Shown: positions 16,853-25,127, counted from the stretch's first letter. The stretch is DNA of 64,000 nucleotides from Candidatus Melainabacteria bacterium (GCA_902168245.1 CABHPA010000096.1:20227-84226), one strand, 5' to 3'. Notes: generated from the letters alone by a model not told the origin. Numbers and translations are program-made.

Positions 16853-17485
16853 TTACCAGCTAAACCAGGAAGGATCCGCGTTTGAGCCTGGATTGGTCGT
16901 ATTGGAGCCGCCATTGTTGGCATAGCTGGTATTGGGCAGCACATTGGCGGAACTGGTGATTCTTCCGTTGTAATAAAGCCAGAACGAAACGCTTTTGCCG
17001 GGTGAGTCCGCCGTGCCCGAAGTTCCCCTGGTGCCGTCCGGATCAAAAAAGAAATAGATTGCGTTGGTGGTGGCGATGCCATTGAAGGTGGTGCCTAAAT
17101 CAGTGAATAAAATACCGCCATTGTGTAGTTTCAGGCAGGTTAGCGAACCACAGTCATAGCCGATGTCCCTGCCGGGAATATCATCCACGCCGCCACTGCT
17201 GACCACTTTGGCGTAATTCATATATTGGGTTAAGGATTGGGCTGTCGTGCTTCCGGTGAGGGTATTATTCTGAATGTAAAGCTGGTAAGCGCCTGCAATG
17301 GTGGCGGCGGCTTCATGGGCCAGCGCGTTGCTTTGGGTGTTCTGTTGAGCGCTGATGATTTTGGGAATGCTGAAAATTGCAATCACGCCTAAAATTGCCA
17401 GCGAAGTTAACAATTCGGCCAACGTAAAGCCAGTTGCGGCATAGCGCTGGCGCAAGGAGATTGTCAGTGGCGGTTGTTGTGTCAT
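16853..17485 (-). CDS. Type IV pilin/type II pseudopilin-like protein
   Basis: A classical prepilin methylation motif G-FTLAE is at residues 19-24 (G19, Glu24 at +5), followed by a hydrophobic helix (about 25-45, LLTSLAILGVIAIFSIPKI). Prepilin peptidase PilD would cleave after G19. The rest is a Gly/Asn/Thr/Ser-rich globular domain with a Cys pair (YDCGSLTCL), typical of GspH/PilE-like pseudopilins. 210 residues. Neither pilus nor secretion genes lie next to it; the neighbouring gene is an O-methyltransferase on the same strand, 127 bp away. Confidence 0.82.
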   Translation of the reverse strand: MTQQPPLTISLRQRYAATGFTLAELLTSLAILGVIAIFSIPKIISAQQNTQSNALAHEAAATIAGAYQLYIQNNTLTGSTTAQSLTQYMNYAKVVSSGGVDDIPGRDIGYDCGSLTCLKLHNGGILFTDLGTTFNGIATTNAIYFFFDPDGTRGTSGTADSPGKSVSFWLYYNGRITSSANVLPNTSYANNGGSNTTNPGSNADPSWFSW

Positions 17486-17611
17486 GCAGAGTTGGTGTTT
17501 TGGCTGCTATTTCCTTAGGTTTTATTAATCGACTCAACCTGCGGGAACTTTAGCGCAACCAACAGAGCTTACATATTGACGTATAACTCGCCTCAAAGCA
17601 GACGTGCCGGG

Positions 17612-18280
17612 TTAAATGCGTCGGCGGGCCAGGGTCAACCCATCACCCATGGGAATCAGGCTGAGGGTAATCCGGTTATCGGTATGCAGTTTCTCATTCA
17701 GCGCGCGAATGGCCTGGGTGTCCTCGTCCTGCTCCGCCGGATCGGCCACGGCCCCGCCCCACAGCACATTGTCTATCAGAATCAGCCCGCCGGGGCGCAC
17801 CAGTTTCAGGCCCAGCTCGTAATACTGGAGGTAACTGGACTTGTCCGCATCAATGAACATCATATCAAAGGCGTTACCTTGCCCTTGCGCCAGCAGGGTT
17901 TGCAGGGTTTCCACGGCGGGGCCGAGCTTCAGGGTGATTTTCTCGAATACGCCTGCTTCCTGCCAGTACTTTTGGCCCACATCCGTCCATTCCTTGCTCA
18001 CGTCGCAGGCTACAAACTCGCCGTCCGGCGGCAGGGCCGCAGCGCAAGCCAGCGCGCTATATCCGGTAAAGGTGCCGACTTCCAGCATGCGGCGCGCGCC
18101 GGTCAGTTCCACCAGAAAGGCCATAAACTGCCCTTGTTCCGGCGAAATCTGCATGCGGGCCACTCCGCCCAGGGCGGCGGTTTCTTCCCGCAACTTGCGC
18201 AGAACCCCGGATTCCCGCACCGAAACATCCAGAATGTAATCGTACAGTCTTTCATCCACCTGAATTGTGCGGTTGGACAT
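17612..18280 (-). CDS. SAM-dependent O-methyltransferase (CCoAOMT-like)
   Basis: Class I methyltransferase of the caffeoyl-CoA/catechol O-methyltransferase family. The AdoMet-binding motif I is MLEVGTFTGYSAL (residues 65-77), the metal-binding Asp region is FDMMFIDADKSSYLQYY, and the typical DNVLWGGAV follows. 222 residues is the normal length. The substrate is not deducible. The ATG start lies 15 bases after GGGGGAAA on the minus strand. It appears to be a single-gene unit, divergent from the YbjQ-like gene at 18431. Confidence 0.92.
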   Translation of the reverse strand: MSNRTIQVDERLYDYILDVSVRESGVLRKLREETAALGGVARMQISPEQGQFMAFLVELTGARRMLEVGTFTGYSALACAAALPPDGEFVACDVSKEWTDVGQKYWQEAGVFEKITLKLGPAVETLQTLLAQGQGNAFDMMFIDADKSSYLQYYELGLKLVRPGGLILIDNVLWGGAVADPAEQDEDTQAIRALNEKLHTDNRITLSLIPMGDGLTLARRRI

Positions 18281-18430
18281 GGCTATTTCCCCCTTCTGTT
18301 GTTTGGCTGGTGATTTGCCAATAATAAGCTATCCATACCAATTTAATCCTCGGATGCCTGAAATACAAGCGCCGGGCGTTAATTGGGTTTATAATAATTC
18401 AATTCCGTTTGTTTGGGTGAGGAGAGCGTA

Positions 18431-18769
18431 TTGAGCCTGATTGACAGCCGCATGATCACCACCGCCTTTGAATTGGACGGCTACGTGATTGAGCAGAACC
18501 TGGGAATCGTCCGGGGCATCGTGGTGCGTTCCCGTTCGGTGGTGGGTTCCTTTGTGGGCGGGTTGCAAACCCTGTTTGGCGGGAACATTACCATTTACAC
18601 CGAAATGTGCGAGCATGCCCGCCAGGAAGCCTTTGATCTGATGATGGCCCATGCCGTGCAGAAGGGCGCCAACGCCATCATCGGCTTTCGGTATGACGCC
18701 ACCGAGGTAATGGAGGGGCTGACCGAGGTGTTGGCCTATGGCACGGCCTGCGTGATTCGTAAATCGTAA
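18431..18769 (+). CDS. YbjQ/UPF0145-family protein
   Basis: Small pentamer-forming cytoplasmic protein of the YbjQ/UPF0145 (DUF74) family; function unknown, sometimes annotated as heavy-metal-binding. Family marks are the start (MSLIDSRMITTAFELDGY), LGIVRGIVVRSRSVVGSFVGG, the HARQEAFDLMMAHAVQKG helix and ANAIIGFRYDA. The open frame runs upstream to TTG 18413, but TTG 18431 with GAGGAG six bases before it matches the family N-terminus and is chosen (112 residues). Confidence 0.88.
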   Translation: MSLIDSRMITTAFELDGYVIEQNLGIVRGIVVRSRSVVGSFVGGLQTLFGGNITIYTEMCEHARQEAFDLMMAHAVQKGANAIIGFRYDATEVMEGLTEVLAYGTACVIRKS

Positions 18770-18919
18770 ACCGGCCGAATTCGCTTTGCTCAAATGGCCG
18801 TAAAACCTGTACAGTGTTGGGCAACCGGGCTGGATTCCCTTGCGGTTGGGGGCGGGGCAATTTCGGCGACCGGATGGTTTTTATTTGCCCTAAGTGGTCA
18901 GGCATTGGAGAAATTTCGT

Positions 18920-20824
18920 ATGCGGTCTGTTTTGAGTGCTTCCGCTCGGCTGAGTGGGTTTTTGGCTGTCGTTATCCTGCTGGCAACGGCGCAACCCAAT
19001 GGGGAAGCCGCAACGCCCGTTCGCAAGCCAGCGGCCAGGCCAGTCGCGGGAACTGTTCGCAAAGCGCCTGCCAGGCCCGGCGCAAAACCCACGGCGCATG
19101 TCCCAGCCCGGCCAGTCAGTAAACCAGTCGCCAGGGCGGCCGCAAAAGCACCCGTAAAATCGGCGGCGCCCGTTGACCCGAACGCGTTCATCAAGGTTTA
19201 CGAAGTCGCCAAGCAGGCGTTTAACAACGGAAACTTCGCGGCGGCGGAACCGGCGGTTAAAAAGTCGCTGCAACTGGCGGAAAAAGCGAACGGCCTCCAC
19301 CGCGACAAAAACATCGCCATTATTGCCCATCTGGCGGGCATGAACGCCTTTCGCCTGGAAAAATACGATGAGTCGGCCACATACCTGAAACGGGCGCTGG
19401 CGATTTACAGTCTGGCGGAAAACCGTGCCGCCAGCGAAAAGGATATTGCCAGCGAGAGCATGGTGCTGGGGCAAATCGCCATGTACCAGGGCCAATATCA
19501 GCAGGCGGAGCATTACTACCGCGCGGCGCTTCCCCTGGCCGAAAAATACCTGGGGCCGGATGAGGAGCATACCCTTGAAGCCCGGCATATTCTGGCCGAT
19601 ATTGAGAACATCGGTTACGGGCCGGATTATCTTCCTGAAATGGGCGTCAAGGTGATCCACTGGGCGGATCCGCTGAACCAGCCCATTCGGGTGTACGTGG
19701 GCGACGGTAGTTCTGTGCCGGGCTGGAAGCCGGAAGATCTGGCATTGGTTCGGGATGCGTACGCCGAATGGCAACAGGCGCTGGAAAACCAGGTTCACTT
19801 TGAATTTACAGAAGATCCGCAGGACGCGGATACGATCATCGGCTGGATGGAAAAGCCTAAAACTGCCGATCCTAAAGAAGTAACTCAGGAGGACGGGAAA
19901 GGGCCGACGGACGCCAAGCAGGAAATGCGCAGCGGAGAATGTCAGACCGAAATGCTGGGCGGCATACTGACCCGGGATGATATTGTGCTGGCTCTGAACA
20001 ACGAGGCGGGAAAGGCGTATTCCGCCAACAGCCTGCACAATGTGGCCCTGCACGAAATCGGGCATTCCCTGGGCCTGATTGGCGGGCATAGCAACAACCC
20101 GTCCGACGTGTTGTTTCCCAACACCCGCTATGACGGCGGCTTGCGTAAAAAATTAAGCCAGCGGGACATCAATACCGTGAAGCGCCTGTACGCCCTGAAG
20201 GCCGATGTATCCAGCCCCGGCGGCATTCATCTGATCCGTTACCGTCAGTTCACCATGGCGCGCCGCGAGGGGTTTGAGGCGTTTAATAACAAGAATTATG
20301 CGCTGGCGTACGAGCGCCTGAAAAACGCCATCGCCATTTATGATCAGGATTCGGATGTTCGTTTTTTTACCGGGCATGCCGCTTACGGCCTTAAACGTTA
20401 TGATGAGGCGGTTCCTTATTTCCTGGTGGTGTCCTCCATGCCGGGCAAGCTCCAGGCGGAAGCGCTGAAGATGGCCGGTTACGCGGTAATTAAATCCGCC
20501 CAGGACGATGAACAGTCCGGCAATCGCCAAAAGGCGGAACAGAAGTACGCCTACGCCCAGCGGCTGCTATTCGGCAAGGTCAACAGCATGCCCATGGAAG
20601 CGGACACCAACAAGGCCATCCGCGATCAGTTGAACTGGCTGAACCAGCGCCTGGCCCTGCGTTCTGTCCCGGTTATCCAGTGGGCTTCGGGTTCCGCTGT
20701 GCCGACCGCCAGCAACTCGGAACCCGCCCCTAAACCCAAAAAGAAAAAGTGGCTGCGCTTTTTTGATCCCATTCCCGCCAGCGGCGAGCAAATCATTGTG
20801 CCGGGCAGCGTGTTGGGCTATTGA
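18920..20824 (+). CDS. Exported TPR-matrixin-like zinc metalloprotease
   Basis: Signal peptide with hydrophobic core LSGFLAVVILLATA (about residues 11-24), a long Pro/Ala/Lys linker (31-85), TPR-like helices (about 88-230), a catalytic zincin region with HEIGHSLGLIGGHS (H378, E379, H382, and a later His390), and a second TPR-like block (450-560) with a basic, Pro-rich tail. The spacing to the third His is one residue longer than in HExGHxLGLxGHS-type bacterial matrixins, and the Met-turn position reads DVLFP (Leu instead of Met). The protein is probably secreted or periplasmic. ATG 18920 has GGAG 9 bases upstream and begins a proper signal peptide; the longer frame from 18794 does not. Confidence 0.82.
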   Translation: MRSVLSASARLSGFLAVVILLATAQPNGEAATPVRKPAARPVAGTVRKAPARPGAKPTAHVPARPVSKPVARAAAKAPVKSAAPVDPNAFIKVYEVAKQAFNNGNFAAAEPAVKKSLQLAEKANGLHRDKNIAIIAHLAGMNAFRLEKYDESATYLKRALAIYSLAENRAASEKDIASESMVLGQIAMYQGQYQQAEHYYRAALPLAEKYLGPDEEHTLEARHILADIENIGYGPDYLPEMGVKVIHWADPLNQPIRVYVGDGSSVPGWKPEDLALVRDAYAEWQQALENQVHFEFTEDPQDADTIIGWMEKPKTADPKEVTQEDGKGPTDAKQEMRSGECQTEMLGGILTRDDIVLALNNEAGKAYSANSLHNVALHEIGHSLGLIGGHSNNPSDVLFPNTRYDGGLRKKLSQRDINTVKRLYALKADVSSPGGIHLIRYRQFTMARREGFEAFNNKNYALAYERLKNAIAIYDQDSDVRFFTGHAAYGLKRYDEAVPYFLVVSSMPGKLQAEALKMAGYAVIKSAQDDEQSGNRQKAEQKYAYAQRLLFGKVNSMPMEADTNKAIRDQLNWLNQRLALRSVPVIQWASGSAVPTASNSEPAPKPKKKKWLRFFDPIPASGEQIIVPGSVLGY

Positions 20825-21030
20825 GTTTCAGTCGCGGCGTCCCGTTGTCATTCTGACAAAAACGCGCTTGAAACCCATGGGCGACTCAAGGGGAAACCGG
20901 GGCAGCCGCCTTTAAAACCCGAGATTTATATTTCATTACAATCGCTTCAGATTTCCCTGAAAAGAACGATATGTGTTATTGGAGAAGAATTAGAAAGTTC
21001 TGATTGAGTCGATAACACGGGGTAACCGCC

Positions 21031-21882
21031 ATGCGCTTCCTGAATGCAACCCATCCTTCCAGTCCGGCCCAAGGCAACACCATTCTGGAATATTGCCTGA
21101 TTGGGGGGCTGATTACACTGGTCTGCATCGGCGGTTTCACCCTCGTTGGCACCAACTGGAACGAATATATGGTCGGCCTCAAGCAGGACATGCTGAGTCA
21201 TAACCAGGCGGCCATTAACGCAAAAGCCATCCAGCAGCAGAAAATCGCCAGCGCGCAGGCGCAGCTCCAGGCGCAAAGCCAGCAGGCCGCCAGCGCCGGT
21301 GCAGCGCCCGCAGGCGAAAAACCGGCCAACGCCACTATTGAAACTGTGGGAGCCAACGGCACCACCGCCTCCTATGCCCAGGATATCCTGGCGAACGCAA
21401 AGCAGGCGCTAGCCAGCGGCAGCCTGACCCAGGCCGAGTATGACGTGGTGGTCAGGCTGGCCAACAAGGGCCACGATATCGCCCAGATCCAGGGCTTGCT
21501 GGAAGGCGCTTTCAAGCAGTCCAACGGGAATAGCGGCGCTTATGCCAACACCCAGCTAACTTTCAACGGGCAAAGCTATACGCCTGCCCAGTTAAATTCC
21601 GTGCTGGAAAGCAACATCAGCGACTTTGGCGCGTTGAGGTCAGAGGCCTCCGTGCAGCATGGGGTGCTTTATAACCAGACCCTGCTGAGCAGCATTAACG
21701 ACAACGGCGGCAAAATCATCAACAACGGCTACTCGTCCCAGCAACAGAACCAAACCGCCGATTCCTTCATCCAGTACCAGAGTGAAGGGGTTGGGGGCGG
21801 CTCCCAGGACACCCACCAGCAATCCGCCACCATTTGCGCCAGCGGGCAACACTTGGATGCCAACAACCACTGCACCTATTAA
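21031..21882 (+). CDS. Long Flp-type prepilin-like protein
   Basis: Exactly the same processing motif as the 5625 gene: G15-NTIL-E20-Y21 followed by a hydrophobic helix (22-42). The 283-residue length is four to five times a classical Flp pilin; the remainder is Gln/Ala/Asn/Ser-rich (for example runs such as QAQLQAQSQQA) with a helical middle part and a C-terminal cysteine pair. It may be a minor pilin or adhesin-like subunit. It lies alone, downstream of the metalloprotease by 206 bp, with no apparent shared operator. Confidence 0.72.
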   Translation: MRFLNATHPSSPAQGNTILEYCLIGGLITLVCIGGFTLVGTNWNEYMVGLKQDMLSHNQAAINAKAIQQQKIASAQAQLQAQSQQAASAGAAPAGEKPANATIETVGANGTTASYAQDILANAKQALASGSLTQAEYDVVVRLANKGHDIAQIQGLLEGAFKQSNGNSGAYANTQLTFNGQSYTPAQLNSVLESNISDFGALRSEASVQHGVLYNQTLLSSINDNGGKIINNGYSSQQQNQTADSFIQYQSEGVGGGSQDTHQQSATICASGQHLDANNHCTY

Positions 21883-22074
21883 GCAAGCGCAACGACAAGC
21901 TATTCCCTGGGCTGACTCAATTGCGGGCTAATCAAACAACGCTGAGTGCCTCCGAGTCTTTTTACCGAGCCTATGTACAAAATTGTCAGGGCCGATGCGC
22001 TGCATTGGGGCTGCTGGCGAAAAATACGAGGCAGCGCGTGTTCGGGTTGCCGAATCGTGCGGGCGGGCCGGACA

Positions 22075-22083
22075 TGCTATGAT
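22075..22083 (+). promoter_or_regulatory. Candidate extended -10 promoter
   Basis: TGCTATGAT matches the TGnTAtAAT extended -10 form 70 bp before the thiamine-binding-like gene. A TTGCCG 25 bp earlier is too far to act as a normal -35. Visual match only. Confidence 0.35.
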
Positions 22084-22153
22084 GCCCTTGCCTCAGGCTG
22101 AAAGCCCTAGTGTCGAGAGCCGTGGAATCAATGTAGCCAGGAGAGGAAAACCG

Positions 22154-22456
22154 ATGAAAGTGATGGTCGATTTATGCGTGGTTCCCTTAGGGGTGGGCGT
22201 TTCCGTTTCGGAATACGTGGCGGCCTGTGAAAAAATCCTGAAGGCGGCGGGACTGAAAACCCAGCTCCATGCCTATGGCACCAATATCGAAGGCGAATGG
22301 GACGCGGTTTTCTCCGCCATTCGGCAATGCCATGAAACCGTTCACGCCATGGGCGCGCCCCGAATTACCACCACGATTAAATTAGGCACCCGAACCGACA
22401 AGGCGCAATCCATGGAAGACAAGGTGCGCAGCGTGGAACAGAAGCTGTCGTCCTGA
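22154..22456 (+). CDS. MTH1187/UPF0045 family thiamine-binding-like protein
   Basis: 100-residue protein with the fold marks of the MTH1187/YkoF-type family (UPF0045): VDLCVVPLGVGVSVSEYVAAC at the N-terminus, LKTQLHAYGTNIEGEWD and the ITTTIKLGTRTDK strand. Members bind thiamine or related ligands in some cases; a physiological role here is unproven. The start ATG 22154 is preceded by AGGAGAGG; the upstream extension of the frame to 21983 is discarded. No TPP riboswitch-like sequence was seen upstream. Confidence 0.85.
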   Translation: MKVMVDLCVVPLGVGVSVSEYVAACEKILKAAGLKTQLHAYGTNIEGEWDAVFSAIRQCHETVHAMGAPRITTTIKLGTRTDKAQSMEDKVRSVEQKLSS

Positions 22457-22513
22457 CGGAAAGCGGCTGGGCATTTGCCAATTCTTTTGAAATCCATGCC
22501 CCGTAACCATTCG

Positions 22514-22649
22514 ATGGAAAATATATTGCGCGTGGGACGAATGTGATAAGCCCAGAACTAATTTAACTTTTTTTAAATCCGTATTAGCCAATGGTATTGA
22601 TGAGGAAATGATTAGAAAATACCTGGATAGTGAAAAAGTATTAATTTGA
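22514..22649 (+). pseudogene. Possible decayed small gene
   Basis: In an otherwise gene-free AT-rich stretch (22457-22778), three pieces in three frames read as parts of one small protein: MENILRVGR from ATG 22514, then NVISPELI, then FFKSVLANGIDEEMIRKYLD with a stop at 22647-22649. Restoring one base in each of two short A-runs would join them. The last piece looks like a natural C-terminus. This is a reading by eye of a short sequence and may be chance; no family is recognised and no ribosome site precedes the ATG. Confidence 0.25.
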
Positions 22650-22778
22650 TACCGATTGACTTATGGTTGGTTTTGAAATTCAATGCATGGGCTATTTACT
22701 GCTAATCATCTTTCTGGAAACCTTTACTTTCTATTATCCTCAGGTTCTGTTCATCATTGTTCATCGGAGATGTAAACC

Positions 22779-23237
22779 ATGCAGATTAACCGCCTGTCTT
22801 TCGGCGCGCCTGTTATTCACAAGCCTGCCATGCCCGTTAAAAGCAACCTGACTGGCGTACAGAAGCCATTGAAGCTCAACCCGACTGTCGATAGTTTTCA
22901 TTTTTCAGGGAGGCCGTTTATTACACAAGAAACAGAGAGATTGTTGGATTTGGCCTGCCAGCAAAAAGACGAAAGCCCGGAAGAAAAGCGCATTATCCTC
23001 AGTCGGCTCACCAATGAGGAAGTTTATCAATCCGGTGGTGAAAACCCGATTGCAAAGCGTGGAAACATGATTGCTCAATATGAACGGGCGCGTGATCAGG
23101 TTGGGGCATCCCATTTGCCGGAGCCGCAACATGTAGGGGTAATCAATTGGTTGCAAACATGTATCGATGCCCTGGAAGACCCGGATTCCGTGCCGTATGT
23201 CCCCACCGGGCCTGAATATGAGCCGCAGGCGAGATAA
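22779..23237 (+). CDS. Orphan protein with FxG motif, 152 aa
   Basis: Unrecognised protein. Residues 6-12 read LSFGAP and residues 38-45 FHFSGRP; short FG/FxG motifs at or near the N-terminus recur in several orphan proteins of this window (23364, 32761, 40556). Residues 1-45 look disordered (Pro/Lys/Asn-rich), the rest forms helices with charged faces. No signal peptide or transmembrane helix. GGAGATG precedes the ATG at good spacing. A role as an exported or host-directed protein is only speculation. Confidence 0.7.
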   Translation: MQINRLSFGAPVIHKPAMPVKSNLTGVQKPLKLNPTVDSFHFSGRPFITQETERLLDLACQQKDESPEEKRIILSRLTNEEVYQSGGENPIAKRGNMIAQYERARDQVGASHLPEPQHVGVINWLQTCIDALEDPDSVPYVPTGPEYEPQAR

Positions 23238-23363
23238 ACTGCTCAGGCGAGGGGTTCACAGTCCGCAATGCAAACTTCAAAATGCGATGCTGCACGGCTG
23301 CAGCCGGTAGACGATAAAAGCCTGACGGCAAAGGAAATCCCTCCGCAGCGGCTGCCATAGGGT

Positions 23364-24194
23364 TTATTCCAGACCCAGCAGCGAGTTGAAGGAGATGGCG
23401 CTGAGCAGGTCGCTGAGGATGTCTTTTACCGTGGAAGGCCAGCCTTGCGTATTCCGGTTGGCCAGGGCGCCTTTAATCTTCTGGTGCGTATCCTGTATTT
23501 TGTCCCTGGTTTCGGTGGCCTGTCGGCGCAGGAAGCTCTGGGTGTTCCGGAGCATATCCCCACGGCTGACCGCTTCCCGGCATGCGCGCAAGGAGTCCGG
23601 CATCTGCCGGAAGCTTTCTTTGCAAGCCTGCGCGGTGGACATCTTGTCGATTTCATCGGGCGGGAGTTTCAGGCCGCCATGGGCGCCTTCCTTCAGGGCG
23701 GTTTTGGCGCCGAACGCCAGCAGGCCCGCGTTGCTGAGGCCAGCCCCGATTTCAGTCATCGCCTTTTTCTTTTCCGCCGCCGTAGCGGCATGCCTGAGCT
23801 TGTAACTGCCTTTTCCTGTCTGGTACAAGGCTGTTCCCAGGCCGAAAGCCAGCATGGGGACGGCAGCCGCGCCCCCGGTCGCGCCAATAATAACCGCATG
23901 CGCCAGAAAAATGCCTACGGCGATTAAAAACTTTTTAGGGCTTTTGAACGGATCGGTCAGCGGGGAAATGACCCCACTGGCGAAAGACTTGAGCTTTTCT
24001 GCCCGGCTCAAGGGTTTATCAGGTGCGGGCGCTCCCTCTGGCTCTGCCGCTTCTTGGTTGTGGCTGCGGGTAAAGGAATCCGGCGGCATGGCTGGAAGGG
24101 TGTTCGGCCCTGATTGCGAAAACAGGTTCCCGAAAGGGTTTTGCGGCGGCTGCACCCCAAAGGAAAGCGGATTGTCGAATGATCCCATTGCCAT
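23364..24194 (-). CDS. Orphan membrane protein with FxG motif
   Basis: No family recognised. The N-terminus carries PLSFGVQPP and NPFGN motifs, then a disordered Pro/Ser/Glu-rich linker (residues 25-65), a hydrophobic bundle of two helices with Gly/Ala-rich faces (about 88-135, FLIAVGIFLAHAVIIGATGG...), and a basic, Gln/Arg-rich C-terminal half (175-276). ATG 24194 is preferred to the open-frame start at 24251 because of GGTGGGG in front; ATG 24188 is an alternative. The 126 bp before the gene at 22779-23237 separate convergent neighbours. Confidence 0.68.
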   Translation of the reverse strand: MAMGSFDNPLSFGVQPPQNPFGNLFSQSGPNTLPAMPPDSFTRSHNQEAAEPEGAPAPDKPLSRAEKLKSFASGVISPLTDPFKSPKKFLIAVGIFLAHAVIIGATGGAAAVPMLAFGLGTALYQTGKGSYKLRHAATAAEKKKAMTEIGAGLSNAGLLAFGAKTALKEGAHGGLKLPPDEIDKMSTAQACKESFRQMPDSLRACREAVSRGDMLRNTQSFLRRQATETRDKIQDTHQKIKGALANRNTQGWPSTVKDILSDLLSAISFNSLLGLE

Positions 24195-24434
24195 AGCCCG
24201 TTTGCCCCACCGAAGTTTCCACTGATCCCGAACCACACATAGTCTACACACATAGCCTACATGGTTATAAAAACATTCTTTTGGGGTTTTGTGCCGGAAC
24301 TTTGGCTGGTTCGGTGGTTTGCCTTATTACGGGGCTTTCCAAGGGAAACAGCATGGAGAGCCGCGTGGCCTCTCTCCCCATATATAATTAATCTCCAATC
24401 ATTTGCCACGCGACTGCTCTCAGGTTGTGTGTAA

Positions 24435-24683
24435 TCAGGGTGATGTTGGTTGTAGATTCTGCAGGGTTTGGCGTTGTCGCAATTGGTGCGTTGTTTGTTG
24501 CCATTGCTGGCGATAAAGCGCGATACGCGCGACATGGGCTGATGTTGGCGGCAAGGGGCTGGCCTCGATTTTAAATGCAGGGTCAATCGTTTTATTCTTG
24601 CCGCCGCAAGCCCAGGTTACGGGCTGATTGGCCCACAAGGCCACCAGTAGCAAAAGCGCCAGTTTAATTCGATTCCAGTTCAT
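24435..24683 (-). CDS. Small exported protein, 82 aa
   Basis: The N-terminus is a signal peptide (basic start MNWNRIK, hydrophobic LALLLLVALWANQPV, then TWACGG); a cysteine directly after the hydrophobic region makes a lipoprotein possible, though the lipobox is atypical. The mature part is short, Gln/Arg-rich and helical (ARIALYRQQWQQTTHQLRQR). AGGAAATC is about ten bases before the ATG. It is the second gene after the TetR-type operator at 24910-24926, 33 bp behind the 57-residue gene, so the two probably form a regulated operon. Confidence 0.6.
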   Translation of the reverse strand: MNWNRIKLALLLLVALWANQPVTWACGGKNKTIDPAFKIEASPLPPTSAHVARIALYRQQWQQTTHQLRQRQTLQNLQPTSP

Positions 24684-24716
24684 AATCCTGATTTCCTGTC
24701 GATGATTTCATATCTT

Positions 24717-24890
24717 TTACGTCACGTTAATAACGCGCTTATGGGCAAGTTTCCGCCGGGAATCCCGGTCATAATTGGCCAGTATGGGGGACTGTATGGG
24801 TTCACTCCGCTCCAGGTTCAGCAGGTGGTCTTGGTAGGCGGCTATGTATTCCAGCCGCTGGGCATCGTCCACCTTGTCCACGCTGAACAT
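24717..24890 (-). CDS. Small hypothetical protein, 57 aa, under TetR-type operator
   Basis: Unrecognised short protein, MFSVDKVDDAQRLEYI... with a helical acidic first half and a basic end (RDSRRKLAHKR). The open frame begins with GTG 24956, but that start runs through the operator and lacks a ribosome site; ATG 24890, twenty bases after the operator, is preferred. TTGGCC and TCTAAT/TAATAA on the minus strand with the operator lying in the spacer form a plausible promoter. The ribosome site is weak (AAAAAGAAAA). Its start-position and coding nature are moderately supported only. Confidence 0.5.
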   Translation of the reverse strand: MFSVDKVDDAQRLEYIAAYQDHLLNLERSEPIQSPILANYDRDSRRKLAHKRVINVT

Positions 24891-24909
24891 TTTTCTTTTT
24901 AAATGATTA

Positions 24910-24926
24910 TTAGACCAGTCGTCTAA
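24910..24926. promoter_or_regulatory. TetR-type operator copy 1
   Basis: TTAGACCAGTCGTCTAA, a 17-bp palindrome with one mismatched pair. The same motif occurs at 25128-25144 and 25856-25872. It overlaps the minus-strand promoter of the small gene at 24890-24717. Confidence 0.8.
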
Positions 24927-24983
24927 AGACGGGCCAAAAAAAATCAGCGGACGCACCGGATGCTACGCGCATCTTGCATGGCG

Positions 24984-25103
24984 CTAGCCTGGCAAGGGTT
25001 TTGGGGGATCGCTCCGAAGCGCTTCTTGGTGCGGGCTAGGGTTTTGGGGGCTGACGCTCCGGTGCGGTCGCGCGGGGTTCAGCCAGAACAGGAACTTTAA
25101 CAA
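24984..25103 (-). CDS. Possible 39-codon small ORF behind operator copy 2
   Basis: On the minus strand GGAGG is followed seven bases later by TTG 25103, opening a 39-codon frame (MLKFLFWLNPARPHRS... ending ...PKPLPG). It begins 25 bp past operator copy 2. The N-terminus is hydrophobic, the rest Pro/His/Ser-rich. The strong ribosome site is the main support; the composition is unusual and its body is an imperfect repeat (24995-25079), so it may be a leader or a remnant rather than a real protein. Confidence 0.3.
   Translation of the reverse strand: MLKFLFWLNPARPHRSVSPQNPSPHQEALRSDPPKPLPG
24995..25079. repeat. Two imperfect 43-bp direct repeat copies
   Basis: AGGGTTTTGGGGG occurs at 24995-25007 and again at 25038-25050, each followed by a similar CGCTCCG..GCG stretch. 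The unit length is 43 bp. It lies between two TetR-type operators. Confidence 0.6.
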
Positions 25104-25127
25104 GGGGTGTCCTCCAATATTTTCCGA

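Noticed and set aside
18890..20089. Long antisense open frame of 399 codons opposite the metalloprotease gene
   Set aside because: It has no ribosome site, an Arg/Gln/Gly-biased composition without domains, and mirrors the codon structure of the real gene; typical shadow of a GC-rich gene.
22084..22153. TPP riboswitch upstream of the thiamine-binding-like gene
   Set aside because: Neither the CUGAGA core nor the GAUNNGNNUAAUACC-type block of a THI element is found.
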